DNA from: Acidobacteriota bacterium
GTDB lineage: Bacteria; Acidobacteriota; Vicinamibacteria; Vicinamibacterales; UBA8438
NCBI GenBank assembly: GCA_011523845.1
Contig: WTFV01000272.1
Location: 1-59,370, forward strand
Length of the DNA: 59,370 bases
Direction of reading: 5' to 3'
Shown: piece by piece, positions 25,224-34,783 of the stretch
How positions within the stretch are numbered: position 1 is the first letter of the stretch
Layout: each line of letters begins with the position of its first letter
The notes under the pieces: model-generated
Told to the model about the DNA's origin: nothing
The model's input: the letters and a program-made list of their open reading frames with translations, nothing else
Databases searched by the model: none
Translations under genes and position numbers: made by a program

Positions 25224-25976
25224 CTACTTGCGAAGGGTGCGCTCGACGTATGCCCGGACGGCATCCTGCACCGGGACCGACATCCATGCCTCGAGCACTT
25301 CCTCGTCCACGGACCGCATGGTGCGCACCACGCGATCACGGCTCGGCTGCCGGATGATGCGCTTCGTGAGCGAGAATGAGGCGCGCGGCAGGGAGCCCAG
25401 ATGTGCTGCCACCTCGACCGCGCGATCGAGGAGCGCGTCCGGGGCGGCCAGCTCGTCGACGAAGCCGTTGGCGAGCGCGTCGTTCGGGGTGCAGGTGAGC
25501 CCCTGATAGACGACCGCCTGCAGCCGGTGCGCGGGCACGACCAGTCGCAGAATCTCCATCGCCATGCTGGGGAACGGCACGCCCACCGACAACTCGGGCG
25601 TCCCGATGCGGCCTGTCCCCTCGGCCATCACGCGGTAGTCGCAGGCGCACGCGAGGACGCAGCCGCCGGCGATGGCGTGTCCGTTGACGGCGGCGACGAG
25701 GGGCTTCGGAAACGTGAACGTCTTGAAGAAGGCGTCGCCGAGCAGCGGCAGGAACGTCTTGACGTAGTCGCGGCCGCCGTCCGTCAGGCGTCGCAACTCC
25801 ACGCCCGCCGAGAACACCGTGCCGGTGCCGGTCAGGACCACGGCGGACGTATCCGCCTGCTCGAGCCGGGCGAGCTCCGAGATCCAGCCCCTCATCAACT
25901 CGCTGTCGAACGCGTTGACCTTGCCGTGCTGAAGCCGTACGACGGTCACGCGATCACGAGATTCGCTGGTGATCAT
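25224..25976 (-). CDS. Enoyl-CoA hydratase/isomerase family protein
   Basis: A 250-aa crotonase-fold protein. It shows the oxyanion segment FSAGVELRRL and the second backbone amide region AVNGHAIAGGCVLACACD, with GRIGTPELSVGVPFP following. The usual hydratase Glu pair is only partly obvious: TPELSVG has one Glu, so isomerase or thioesterase activity is possible. A TATATT -10-like box lies about 15-20 nt upstream of the start. It stands alone, convergent with no obvious partner. Confidence 0.85.
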   Translation of the reverse strand: MITSESRDRVTVVRLQHGKVNAFDSELMRGWISELARLEQADTSAVVLTGTGTVFSAGVELRRLTDGGRDYVKTFLPLLGDAFFKTFTFPKPLVAAVNGHAIAGGCVLACACDYRVMAEGTGRIGTPELSVGVPFPSMAMEILRLVVPAHRLQAVVYQGLTCTPNDALANGFVDELAAPDALLDRAVEVAAHLGSLPRASFSLTKRIIRQPSRDRVVRTMRSVDEEVLEAWMSVPVQDAVRAYVERTLRK

Positions 25977-26057
25977 TCGAGAACTCCGTACCCAATATAC
26001 ATCGCACGTTCGACCGGCACAGGCGCCCCTGGGAGACCCTCGGCGGCCTCTGGGCCG

Positions 26058-29000
26058 CTACTCCGCGCGGAGGGCTCCAAGGAGCGGCGACCGCACCGCC
26101 GCGACGGTGGCGGCCAGCGAGGCCGCCAGGCCGGTGGCGACGACTACGACGAGCAGGCCGCCCAACGAGAGCAACGGCACGCCCCCGCCCCGCTCCAGCC
26201 ACGCCGGCGCGATGGCGACGACGGCGCAGCCGGCCCCGATGGCCAGTCCCGCGAAGAGCAGGAACGCGTTCTCCGCCACCACCATGAGCGACAGGTGACC
26301 GGCGCTGTAGCCGACCGCGCGCATCAGGGCGAGCTCGCGGCGACGCTCCAGCACGTTGCGCAGCAGGACGGCACCGAGCCCGAACGTGCCCAGGATCAGG
26401 CCGAGCCCGCCCAGCGTCTGGAAGGTCGCCAGGTAGGTGTTCTCCACGCGATGAAACGCGGCGAGGCGCTCGGCGGCCGAGACGACGTCGAACCCGAAGT
26501 CGACCAGCCGATCCTCGAACGCGGCGCTCACCTCCGCCGTGCGTTCCGGCGGCGCATCGATGAGAAAGAAACGATAGCCGTCGTAGTCGGGAAACACCCG
26601 CTCGAAGTGGCGTTCGCTGATCAACAGCTCGCGCTGGAAGATGCTGTCCGACAGCGCCCCCACGATGCGCAGGGTGATCGGCCGGTCGGTATCGCGGTTG
26701 AGCACGAAGTCGTCGCCGATCGACAGGTGCAGCGCGTAGGCCAGCGACGTCGCGTCGGCGAGGGCGGGGATGGCGCCGTCCTCGAACTCGCGGTCGAGCA
26801 GCAACCACGGATTGGCTTCCTCCGCCGCGGTCTCGGCGGCGGTGGCGCCGAAGCCGAAGCGTCCCTCGGCCACGAATGCCGGGGACGGAGCCAGCACGCG
26901 CGGGTCCTTGGCCTGGTACAGGTTGAGGCAACTGGCGTCCTCGCCCGGCCGCAGGCGGAAGCGCGCCAGGGTCACCCCGGCCAACACCTCGCCTTCCGCG
27001 AAGAGATCGCCGATGAACAGCTCGTCCCGCCCCTCGGGCGTCGTCGGATCGTCCACCACCGGCAACAACGTGTCCGCGAGCAGGGTGTAGCCCCCCGTGC
27101 CCGAGGAACGGTCGAGCACGTCGCCCCCGCCCTCGCGACGGAACGCATCGACCGCGACGATGATGAAGGCGGCGAAGGCGATCAGCGCGATGCAGAGCAC
27201 GCTGCGTCCGGGCCGATAGGAGGCGTTCCGGAATCCGACCCGCGACACCGACCAGGCCTCCGCCTGCCCGCTCGGCCGCCGGCTCAGCCAGGCCCACGCC
27301 AGGACGAGCAGGGCAGCCAGCAGCGTCAACCCGCCGCCGAAGAACCCGCCGGTGGCGCCGATCAGCCCCGCCCCGGCGACCGCGACCAGCGCGACCCCCA
27401 CGCCGATCAGCGCGACGCCAAGCCGCCACGCCCGCGATCCGCCCGACCGGACCGGCGCGGCGACCTGCCCGACGCCGGTCACCTCGGCAACCGCGCCGGT
27501 CAGCAGGCTGCGCGGCGACGCCGGGGCCAGCGCGCGCAGCGTCCAGGCGATCGACCCGAGCGCGGCCAGCACGCCGCCCGCCGCCCCGGCGGCCAGCATC
27601 GCCGGCGCCACGTCGACGGTGAGCCGCGTCGTGCCGACCGCGTCCACCCACCAGGTCCGCAGACCCAGCATGACGAGCTCCGCGTAGAGTACGGCTCCGA
27701 CCACGCCGAGCGCGCTGCCGACGACCGACAGGGCGCCCGCCTCGGTCAGGAACACCCGGCGGATGGCGGGCGCGGGGAAACCGGTCGCCCGCAGCAGGCC
27801 CAGCTCGCGCAGCCGCTGCTCCACCCCCAGGCGGAAGAAGAGGCTCGCCAGCAGCAACGCCGACACCACCAGGAAGAAGCTGAAGTAGATGAAATAGAGC
27901 CCGAAGTCGGTCACCCCGGCCGACGCCTCCAGCGCCAGCGACCGGGCCGGATAGACGACGAACCCCAGGGCCAGCGGATCGAGCGCCTCGCCGAGCCCCG
28001 CGGCGACGCGGTCGCGGGCGGCCGCGAGGTCATCGTCCGGCCCCGGCGACAGGCGGACCGACGTCACCTGCCCCCAGCGCGACGCCCACATCCGCTGCCC
28101 GGCCGCGAGGGGAATGAACGCCTTGGGGGTCGTCCGGTGATCGTCCCAGTAGGTCTCGTCCACCGGCCGGATCAGATCGAGGTCGACCGGGAACGGCGGG
28201 TCCCAGTCGATGACGTTGGTCGCCTCGGTGATGCCGGGATAGTCGGGCGTCAGATCCGGATCGTCCGCGGCGCCGGCAATCGGCACGACGCCGGTCACCC
28301 GCAGCTCGGCCTCGTGCGTCGTGAGGCGCCCCTCGTCGGCCCACAGGTAGTACTCGATGGTCAACGAATCGCCCGGCTCGACGTCCAGATCGTCCGCCGT
28401 CCACTGATTCAGGACCACCGGCGTGGACCCATCGGAGCCAGCGGAACCGCCCACCTCGCCGACCACCGACAGGTCCCGCGCGGTGATCACCGAGTACGGC
28501 GTGAGCCCGTCTGCGCTGCGGATCTGGTTGGCCAGATACGAGAGCACGGGCTCGGCGCGCAGGCCAAGGGCCGACGCCACCTGCTCGACCGCCGCCACCG
28601 TCTCGTCGGTCAGCAGGCCGGCCGCCGATTCCACGGCCACCGTACCGTGCGCGGGAATGGCCCGCACCCGCAGGCCGAGATCGTCCAGCGTCGCCTGACC
28701 GCGGACCGCCGCCTCGGCCGCCGCCTGACGCGTCGCGTCCTCCGCCGCCCCCGCACCACCGTCGTCGCCGAAGCCCCCGACGTGGCCGAGGAGCAGCGTG
28801 TTGACCCGGTCTTCCTGCTCCAGCTCGCCCTGCAGGCGCCCGAGGGGCACGAACACCGAGCGCGCCAGCCCCTGCTGCGGACGGAACGAGAACTCGCCGA
28901 GCTCCGCGGCGTCCAGGACGCGTTCGATACCGAGCCGCAGCGTGCGGCCGACGTCGTCGCGCCGCCCGTGCAGCGAGCTCAACGGCACCGCCGACGGCCG

Positions 29001-29480
29001 CTCGACGCGCACCAGCAGGGCGTCGTCCGGAGCGGCCTCCAGCTCGCCGGCCAGCCCGCCGCTCACGAACGCCGCGTTGCGGCCCAGCGCGAAGGCCTCC
29101 GCATCGAGTCCATGAAACGTCCAGAAACGCTCGTCTACGCCGTAGACCTGCACCCCCGACGCCCGCCGGCCGCTCGACTGGTGCGTCACGAAGCCTTCTA
29201 CCGCCACCAGCGGCGCAGCCGTCCCGAACCGCCCGTCCAGCGCGCTGGTTGCCAGCAGATCCGCCGCGAACGACTCCGGCACGAAGCGGGCGCTCGTCAC
29301 CACGCGGTCGACGGCGCCCAGGCGCTCGAGGGCCAGCGCGCGCAGGCTCGACCGCACGGACGCCCCGACCAGCAGCGCGCCGGCCAGCACCGCCACCGCC
29401 ACGGCGACGCCGGCGACGACCGCGAGATTCGTGCGCCAGTAGTGAACGACGTTGCGCCGGATGAGAGCGAGCAGGCTCAT
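26058..29480 (-). CDS. ABC transporter permease with two FtsX domains
   Basis: A 1140-aa membrane protein. There is an N-terminal TM (AVVAGVAVAVAVLAGALLVG), a very large extracytoplasmic region, an FtsX block around residues 510-640, then further TMs and a second FtsX block at the C-terminus (FGLGAVLLRNVLERRRELAL). It is followed downstream in transcription only by intergenic sequence and preceded by its ATPase gene, 27 nt upstream. It is related to LolC/E, MacB or lipoprotein/attachment exporters; the substrate is unknown. Low-similarity Gly/Ala-rich stretches occur near residue 240. Confidence 0.85.
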   Translation of the reverse strand: MSLLALIRRNVVHYWRTNLAVVAGVAVAVAVLAGALLVGASVRSSLRALALERLGAVDRVVTSARFVPESFAADLLATSALDGRFGTAAPLVAVEGFVTHQSSGRRASGVQVYGVDERFWTFHGLDAEAFALGRNAAFVSGGLAGELEAAPDDALLVRVERPSAVPLSSLHGRRDDVGRTLRLGIERVLDAAELGEFSFRPQQGLARSVFVPLGRLQGELEQEDRVNTLLLGHVGGFGDDGGAGAAEDATRQAAAEAAVRGQATLDDLGLRVRAIPAHGTVAVESAAGLLTDETVAAVEQVASALGLRAEPVLSYLANQIRSADGLTPYSVITARDLSVVGEVGGSAGSDGSTPVVLNQWTADDLDVEPGDSLTIEYYLWADEGRLTTHEAELRVTGVVPIAGAADDPDLTPDYPGITEATNVIDWDPPFPVDLDLIRPVDETYWDDHRTTPKAFIPLAAGQRMWASRWGQVTSVRLSPGPDDDLAAARDRVAAGLGEALDPLALGFVVYPARSLALEASAGVTDFGLYFIYFSFFLVVSALLLASLFFRLGVEQRLRELGLLRATGFPAPAIRRVFLTEAGALSVVGSALGVVGAVLYAELVMLGLRTWWVDAVGTTRLTVDVAPAMLAAGAAGGVLAALGSIAWTLRALAPASPRSLLTGAVAEVTGVGQVAAPVRSGGSRAWRLGVALIGVGVALVAVAGAGLIGATGGFFGGGLTLLAALLVLAWAWLSRRPSGQAEAWSVSRVGFRNASYRPGRSVLCIALIAFAAFIIVAVDAFRREGGGDVLDRSSGTGGYTLLADTLLPVVDDPTTPEGRDELFIGDLFAEGEVLAGVTLARFRLRPGEDASCLNLYQAKDPRVLAPSPAFVAEGRFGFGATAAETAAEEANPWLLLDREFEDGAIPALADATSLAYALHLSIGDDFVLNRDTDRPITLRIVGALSDSIFQRELLISERHFERVFPDYDGYRFFLIDAPPERTAEVSAAFEDRLVDFGFDVVSAAERLAAFHRVENTYLATFQTLGGLGLILGTFGLGAVLLRNVLERRRELALMRAVGYSAGHLSLMVVAENAFLLFAGLAIGAGCAVVAIAPAWLERGGGVPLLSLGGLLVVVVATGLAASLAATVAAVRSPLLGALRAE

Positions 29481-29507
29481 GTGCGCGCCTCCCCTTCGCT
29501 GCGTCCT

Positions 29508-30179
29508 TCAGTCGGACGCGAGCGCGAGCTTCTGGTTGTCGAGGCGGTACCGGATGGGGCAGCGGTTCGCCAGCTCCGGGTTGTGCGTCACGACGAGCAG
29601 CATGTTGTTCTGCTGCTCGTGCAGCTCGAACAGGAGCGACGTGATGGCCTCGGCCGAGCCGCGATCGAGGTTCCCGGTCGGCTCGTCGCAGACGACGAGG
29701 GGCGGCTTGCGGATGAGCGCCCGCGCGAGCGCGACCCGCTGGCGCTCGCCGCCCGAGAGCTCGGCCGGCCGATGGTCGAGCCGGTCCTGCAGACCCACCT
29801 GCTCCAGCAGCGACCGCGCGCGGTCCGCCACGGCCGCGTCGGAGGCACTCACCAGCGTCGGCACCAGCACGTTCTCCAGCACCGTGCACTGCGGCAGGAG
29901 CAGGTGGTCCTGAAAGACGAAGCCGACCTGCGAGTTGCGGAAGGCGGCCTGCTGCTTCTCGTCGAGCGCGAACGGGTCGGCGCCGTCGAGGGTCACCTTG
30001 CCGCTGGTCGGCGGCTCGAGCCCGCCGACGATGTAGAGCAGGGTGCTCTTGCCGCTGCCCGATGGCCCCATGATCGACGCCGCGTCCCCGCGCGACAGCG
30101 AGAACGAAACGCCGGTCAGGATGGGCAACGGCCCGCGGACCGTCGGATACGTCTTGGCGAGCTGACTGACTTCCAGCAA
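29508..30179 (-). CDS. ABC transporter ATP-binding protein (LolD/MacB type)
   Basis: About 223 aa, with Walker A GPSGSGKST, Q-loop VFQDHLLLPQ, signature LSGGERQRVALARAL, Walker B VVCDEPTGNLD and the H-loop His (VTHNPEL). Family features match LolD/MacB-like MglA-type ATPases. No ATG is available near the conserved N-terminus; a TTG at 30179 with GGGGG upstream is the best start. It is paired with the double-FtsX permease downstream. Confidence 0.88.
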   Translation of the reverse strand: MLEVSQLAKTYPTVRGPLPILTGVSFSLSRGDAASIMGPSGSGKSTLLYIVGGLEPPTSGKVTLDGADPFALDEKQQAAFRNSQVGFVFQDHLLLPQCTVLENVLVPTLVSASDAAVADRARSLLEQVGLQDRLDHRPAELSGGERQRVALARALIRKPPLVVCDEPTGNLDRGSAEAITSLLFELHEQQNNMLLVVTHNPELANRCPIRYRLDNQKLALASD

Positions 30180-30211
30180 GGCAGCCCCCGTTTCCGGCTG
30201 CTCCCGGCAGC

Positions 30212-31633
30212 CTACGACGCGCGCTGGAACGCGCGCGGCCGGAAGAGGAAGTCGACGATGTTCCCCTCGTGGGGCTGCAGCCAGTTGAGCCTGATGGTCG
30301 GGATCGGCCCCAGGTTCAGCCGGTCGATGTTCCGCGCATCGAGCAGTTCCTGCTCGAATCGCGAATCCGTGGTCAGCCCGGTCGCGACCAGCGTCGGCCC
30401 GATGGCGCCGATCATCTTCCGCTGCTCGCACTCGACCACGGTGACGAACGGGAACATGTACTCCTTCTTCGCCATCGCCACGTCGGGCGACGGGCAGTAG
30501 ACCACCGTCGGCCGCAGGTAGTCGCACCGCTCTCGCGACACCAGACGCCCGTCCGGGTGATGGGCCGCCGTCACCTCGTCCACGCCCGACTCCCCGAGCG
30601 CCGCGTCGATGTCGGCCGAGATGGCCGGCGCCTGCCCCGGCACCGTGAACGCGGCCAGTGCGGCGTTCGGATCCTCGGGCGGCAGCGGTGCGATCGGCCC
30701 GAGCCGCTCGGCGAGCGCCTCGGCGATGGCCCGGCCGTTGCGCGGCGTCCAGATGCCGGAGCAGTTGATGCAGCTCCGGCCGCTGTTGATCAGCACGCTG
30801 TCCACCATCAGGTCGAGGTGCTGCTCCCAGTTGTCCGCCTCGTCGTCGCCGAGCAGGATCTTGCTGAAGCCGGGCCCGTGCACCTGCACACCCGGATTGC
30901 CGGCGTACTGCTCGACCGTGGCGGTGCCGCCGAAGATGAGGCTGCGCGGGCAGTTGTTGAGCACGGCCGCGCCCACGTCGCCGAGGCCCGGGTAGAGAGC
31001 GACGGACTCGCGCGGCACCCCCGCCTCGAAGAACGCCTGTGTCATTCGCCAGGGCGTCCACGGCTCCTGCGGTCCGGGCTTGAGCACCAGGCCGATCTGC
31101 AAAGGGATGATCGGCAGCCACAGGCTGTGCACGCCCGGCGAGTTCGACGGGAGCACCATCCCCAGCACCGACGTGGTCGCCTGGTAGCTGCGCATCACGC
31201 CGCCCTCTTCCCCGTAGCCCCGCGCGAGGATGCCGGGATCGAGGCGGCGCGTGAGCGAGGCGAGGATCTCGTCGATGTGGTCGAGCACGTACCGGAGCTT
31301 CTCCATGTTCATCCGGCACATGTGCTCCGGGAGCCCGGTGGTGGCGGACTGCTGCCGGACGAACTCGTCCGGGGTCTGCGTGCCCTCGCCGAGCGGCAGC
31401 TCGGCCGTGGAGAAGAGCTCGGCCGCCTTCTTCACCATCTGCACGAGATCGGCCGGGTGCACGTCGCGCAGGACCTGCCGGGCGCGGGCCGCCTTGCGCA
31501 GATCGCGCGCCACGATGCCCGGGTTCGCCTGGCTCACCTCGGCTACCGGCTCACCGGTGTCGAAGTGGACGACCTTGTCGATATCGAGGCTCCGGTAGGG
31601 CGTGCCCCACCGGAGCGCCGGGAAGTGAATCAC
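30212..31633 (-). CDS. Aldehyde dehydrogenase-fold protein, LuxC acyl-CoA reductase-like
   Basis: About 473 aa, with the start taken at a GTG (31633) that has GGAG upstream. It shows ALDH-superfamily features: GMVLPSNSPGVHSLWLPIIP (N-terminal fold), VLKPGPQEPWTPWRM (cofactor region), a Rossmann segment with IFGGTATVEQY, and catalytic Cys in SGRSCINCSGIWTP. Size and overall pattern recall LuxC-type fatty acyl reductases. A LuxE-like adenylate-forming enzyme lies 1.4 kb upstream on the same strand, which supports a reductase of activated acids. Exact substrate unknown. Confidence 0.7.
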   Translation of the reverse strand: MIHFPALRWGTPYRSLDIDKVVHFDTGEPVAEVSQANPGIVARDLRKAARARQVLRDVHPADLVQMVKKAAELFSTAELPLGEGTQTPDEFVRQQSATTGLPEHMCRMNMEKLRYVLDHIDEILASLTRRLDPGILARGYGEEGGVMRSYQATTSVLGMVLPSNSPGVHSLWLPIIPLQIGLVLKPGPQEPWTPWRMTQAFFEAGVPRESVALYPGLGDVGAAVLNNCPRSLIFGGTATVEQYAGNPGVQVHGPGFSKILLGDDEADNWEQHLDLMVDSVLINSGRSCINCSGIWTPRNGRAIAEALAERLGPIAPLPPEDPNAALAAFTVPGQAPAISADIDAALGESGVDEVTAAHHPDGRLVSRERCDYLRPTVVYCPSPDVAMAKKEYMFPFVTVVECEQRKMIGAIGPTLVATGLTTDSRFEQELLDARNIDRLNLGPIPTIRLNWLQPHEGNIVDFLFRPRAFQRAS

Positions 31634-31829
31634 CTTGTTCTCCGCTCCTGTGCTTGCACCAACGGTCGCCGGCGCCCGACCTGAAACAGACGCTCGCTCC
31701 GGGTGTTCCGGCTCGAACGATCCGCGCACGGCGATGGCGCGACCGCTCGGAAACCGCCGCCTGCGGCTCCGGCCTACCGCCCGACCGACCTGGGCCGGGA
31801 CTCGGCGCCGCTTCCCGCGGGGCCTACGC

Positions 31830-32285
31830 CTAGTCGGTGACCTCGATGCTGATCGTCGTGCAGAGTCCTTCCTGCGTGCGGTGCTGATCGTCGCCAATCT
31901 GCACGGTGAGCTCGTAGGTGCCGGCCGGCGCGTTCTCCAGCGTCGTCGTGCTGGAGCCGTCGCCGAAGTGCTGCCACCCCTGGCCCTCCGGGATGATCTC
32001 GCCCACCGGCAGACAGCCCGTGTTGTACCCGAGGTGGTAGTGCCCCACGCCCTCGCGCGGCGTGCCGGTCTCCTGATCGAATCCCTCCGGAATGGGGGAG
32101 ATCGGGTAGTTCTCGGCACCGAACTCGATGGTGATCACGTCCTCCGCATGCTGCGAGCCGTCGGCCGGGCTCACGAAGAAGACGCGCGCCTCCTGGGCCG
32201 CCGCACCGGCGGCGCCGCCCAGCAGGAACATGAATGCGGCCACGGCCGCCAGGCTCGATCTCATCCACACGCTGCCAATCCGCAT
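31830..32285 (-). CDS. Exported DUF4399 protein (copy 1)
   Basis: About 151 aa. A signal peptide (SSLAAVAAFMFLLGGAAGAAAQ) precedes a DUF4399 domain: VFFVSPADGSQ, then VGHYHLGYNTGCLPVGEIIP and HFGDGSSTT, ending LTVQIGDDQHRTQEGLC. It is a tandem paralogue of the next gene upstream. DUF4399 proteins are small periplasmic beta-rich proteins of unknown role; conserved His and Cys hint at metal binding. Confidence 0.85.
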   Translation of the reverse strand: MRIGSVWMRSSLAAVAAFMFLLGGAAGAAAQEARVFFVSPADGSQHAEDVITIEFGAENYPISPIPEGFDQETGTPREGVGHYHLGYNTGCLPVGEIIPEGQGWQHFGDGSSTTTLENAPAGTYELTVQIGDDQHRTQEGLCTTISIEVTD

Positions 32286-32378
32286 CACTCTCGGCTCCTT
32301 CCACTTCCACGGTCCCGCCGGGAGGCAGTCCGCCCGCCACGCCGGGGACATCCCGAGTCGTCGTTCGGTGGGATCGGT

Positions 32379-32906
32379 CTAGATCCCGTCGGCAATCTCG
32401 ATACTGATGGTCTCGCAGAGACCCTCCTGCGTGCGGTGCAGGTCGTCGCCGATCTGCACCGTGAGCTCGTAGGCCGCGGGCTCGACCTGCAGCGTGAACA
32501 CGTTCGAGCCATCGCCGAAGTGGACCCACCCCTCGCCCTCCGGAATGATCTCGCCGGCCGGCAGGCAGCCGGTATCGACGCCCAGGTGGTAGTGGCCCAT
32601 GTCGGCCCGCGGCTCGCCGGTTTCCGGATCGAAGTCGTCGGGAATGGCCGAAATCGTGTAGTTCTCGGCGCCGAACTCGATCTCGACGTCGTGATCGCTC
32701 GACATCGCTTCGCCGTCCAGCGGCGCGACGAAGAAGACCCGCGGCGGTCCGCTCGGCGCCGGCGCCTCCTCCTCCATCGGCTCTTCCGCCATCTCGGGCT
32801 CGGCTTCCATGCCGCCGCCCCCACCGCAGCCGAAGACCGCGAGCGCCGGCACCAGGACCAGACCGGCCATGATCTTCCAGTTGACGCGCAGCAGTTCGGT
32901 TCGCAT
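32379..32906 (-). CDS. DUF4399 lipoprotein (copy 2)
   Basis: A 175-aa protein. The N-terminus ends in a lipobox (ALAVFGC), followed by a Gly/Glu/Met/Pro-rich spacer, then the same DUF4399 core as its neighbour (MGHYHLGVDTGCLPAGEIIP, HFGDGSN, QIGDDLHRTQEGLC). The pair arose by tandem duplication, one copy soluble and one lipid-anchored. Confidence 0.85.
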   Translation of the reverse strand: MRTELLRVNWKIMAGLVLVPALAVFGCGGGGGMEAEPEMAEEPMEEEAPAPSGPPRVFFVAPLDGEAMSSDHDVEIEFGAENYTISAIPDDFDPETGEPRADMGHYHLGVDTGCLPAGEIIPEGEGWVHFGDGSNVFTLQVEPAAYELTVQIGDDLHRTQEGLCETISIEIADGI

Positions 32907-33017
32907 CGCTATACCCGCTCCTTCACTGGACGTTCGTCCGCCGGTTGCTCATGGGAAACCCGCCGCGGCCGTGCGCCGCCACTACGACCGCGCGGCGGGC
33001 TGCATCACGATTCTCAC

Positions 33018-34121
33018 CTAGTAGACCCCGACCGTGGTCGAGGACGCCAGCGCGCTGAACGGCCGCACGCCGCTGACCCCGTCCCACGGATACTGCTCGC
33101 ACGGCGGCTCGCGCTCGCCCTCGTCGCGCTCGAGGAAGCGCGGCACGAAGAACTCCCTGGTCAGCGTGGTCAGCATCACGCGCCCCGTGTCGCCGTAGTC
33201 GACCACCCGGTCGGCGTCGTCCGGATCGACCACCTGGAGCACCGCGCGCGGCTGCGGCGCGTGGTACGTAATCTTGTACCCCTCGGCCGGCCCGCTCGGC
33301 GGGCTCCCGGCCAGCCCCATCAGCGTGTTGCCGTAGGTGGGCGTCATGTAGACGCCGTCGAGCAGCTCCTCGTTCGCGAACCGGTTCCACTGCGGCGTGA
33401 ACTCGGTGCCGCCGGCGAAGATGCCGGTGATGCCGGTCTCGCGGATGCTCGAGCCTTCCTCCTCCAGGCGGTTGGCCAGCGCCTCGATCAGCTTCGGCGT
33501 CGAGAACAGGCACTTGATGTCGTGCCCCGCCGACAGAACGCTGATCGCCTGGTCGATCACGTGCGCCTGGTAGGCCTTGAGGTGGTCCATCCAGCCCTTC
33601 TTGATGAGCTTGATCACCCAGCGCGGGTCCAGGTCGACGCAGAAGCAGATGCCGCCCCGATGCTGCGCCAGATGCTCCACCGCAAGACGCAGGCGGCGCG
33701 GACCGCTCGGTCCGAGCATCAGCCAGTTGGCCCCCTTCGGAAAGCGCTCGTCGGGCAGCGTCTCGGAGAACAGCTCGTAGTCGGTGCGGAAGTCGTCGAT
33801 GGCGATGCGGCTCTTCGGGATTCCCGTCGTGCCGCCGGTCTCGAACACGAAGATCGGCTTGTCCGCGTAGGCCCGCGGCACCCAGCGGCGGACCGGACCG
33901 CCCCGCAGCCACTCGTCCTCGAAGTGCCCGAACTTGCGGAGATCGTCGAAGCTCCGCACCTCCCGGCGCGGATCCCAGCCCGCCTTCTCCGCCCACTCCA
34001 GCCAGAACGGGCAGCCGGTCGCCGGGTCGAAATGCCACTCGACGACCTCGCGCACCCAGGCGTCGAGAGACGCGCGCGCCGCGTCGGCCCTGCCCTGTAG
34101 ATCCGTCGTCAGCGTACTCAT
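33018..34121 (-). CDS. Adenylate-forming enzyme, LuxE acyl-protein synthetase-like
   Basis: About 367 aa. The AMP-binding loop FETGGTTGIPKSR (residues ~114-126) is clear. GIFAGGTEFTPQ and VYMTPTYGNTLMG match later adenylate-forming motifs, and DYGDTGR is near the C-terminus. It is shorter than usual acyl-CoA synthetases and close to LuxE length. Together with the LuxC-like dehydrogenase it could reduce fatty acids to aldehydes. A TTG at 34124 precedes the ATG. Intervening genes are the DUF4399 pair. Confidence 0.7.
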   Translation of the reverse strand: MSTLTTDLQGRADAARASLDAWVREVVEWHFDPATGCPFWLEWAEKAGWDPRREVRSFDDLRKFGHFEDEWLRGGPVRRWVPRAYADKPIFVFETGGTTGIPKSRIAIDDFRTDYELFSETLPDERFPKGANWLMLGPSGPRRLRLAVEHLAQHRGGICFCVDLDPRWVIKLIKKGWMDHLKAYQAHVIDQAISVLSAGHDIKCLFSTPKLIEALANRLEEEGSSIRETGITGIFAGGTEFTPQWNRFANEELLDGVYMTPTYGNTLMGLAGSPPSGPAEGYKITYHAPQPRAVLQVVDPDDADRVVDYGDTGRVMLTTLTREFFVPRFLERDEGEREPPCEQYPWDGVSGVRPFSALASSTTVGVY

Positions 34122-34241
34122 CAACCGATGATCTTACACTAGGGCGAATCACCGGCACGGGCGTCGCGCCCGGTCCGGCCGGCAGGCTGCGGCGGCGCCG
34201 GGAGAACGGGTAGCGACGTGGTCGCAGCGAGGACCTGAGAG

Positions 34242-34700
34242 ATGACCGGAAGACTCGAACGGCTCTGGATCAAGCGCTTTCATCGCGGTCCGATGGACGC
34301 GGTCGAGCGCGCCTCGCTGCGCGCCGGGCGCGGTCTGGTAGGCAACGCAGACCAGGGCGGCAAGCGGCAGGTGACGATCATCTCTCGCCGCCGCTGGGAC
34401 GGCATCAACGAGACGCTGGCCGACGACATCGATCCGGCGCTGCGGCGCGCGAACCTGCTCGTCGAAGGCATCGACCTCGACCACACGAGGGGCCGGACCC
34501 TGCGCGTCGGTTCGTGCCGCCTGCTGATCCACGGCGAGACCCGGCCTTGCGCGCACATGGAACACGCCCGCCCCGGCCTGCGCGGCGCGCTGGATCCGGC
34601 GTGGGCCGGCGGTGCGTTCGCCGAGGTGCTCGACGACGGCGAGATCGCGGTGGGCGACGTGGTGCGCTGGGACGATTCGAACACCGGCGTTCAGCCGTGA
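34242..34700 (+). CDS. MOSC domain protein
   Basis: A 152-aa protein. MOSC-domain features are GLVGNADQGGKRQVTIIS, RRANLLVEGIDL and GETRPCAHMEHARPGLRGAL, with the conserved Cys in RPCAHM. MOSC proteins carry sulfur or molybdenum-cofactor sulfide. It is divergent from the LuxE-like gene; no linked moco gene is visible. Confidence 0.85.
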   Translation: MTGRLERLWIKRFHRGPMDAVERASLRAGRGLVGNADQGGKRQVTIISRRRWDGINETLADDIDPALRRANLLVEGIDLDHTRGRTLRVGSCRLLIHGETRPCAHMEHARPGLRGALDPAWAGGAFAEVLDDGEIAVGDVVRWDDSNTGVQP

Positions 34701-34783
34701 ACGGGCTCGCGGTGGGCGTCCCCGCCGCAGCAGCGCGCGCCGGCGACATCGCCAACGCGCCCGCAGGGGCTGGCAGGGGCGAC

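Noticed and set aside
25401..30500. A plus-strand frame of about 1700 codons
   Set aside because: Antisense to the enoyl-CoA hydratase and ABC transporter genes, with the same low-complexity character and no motifs.
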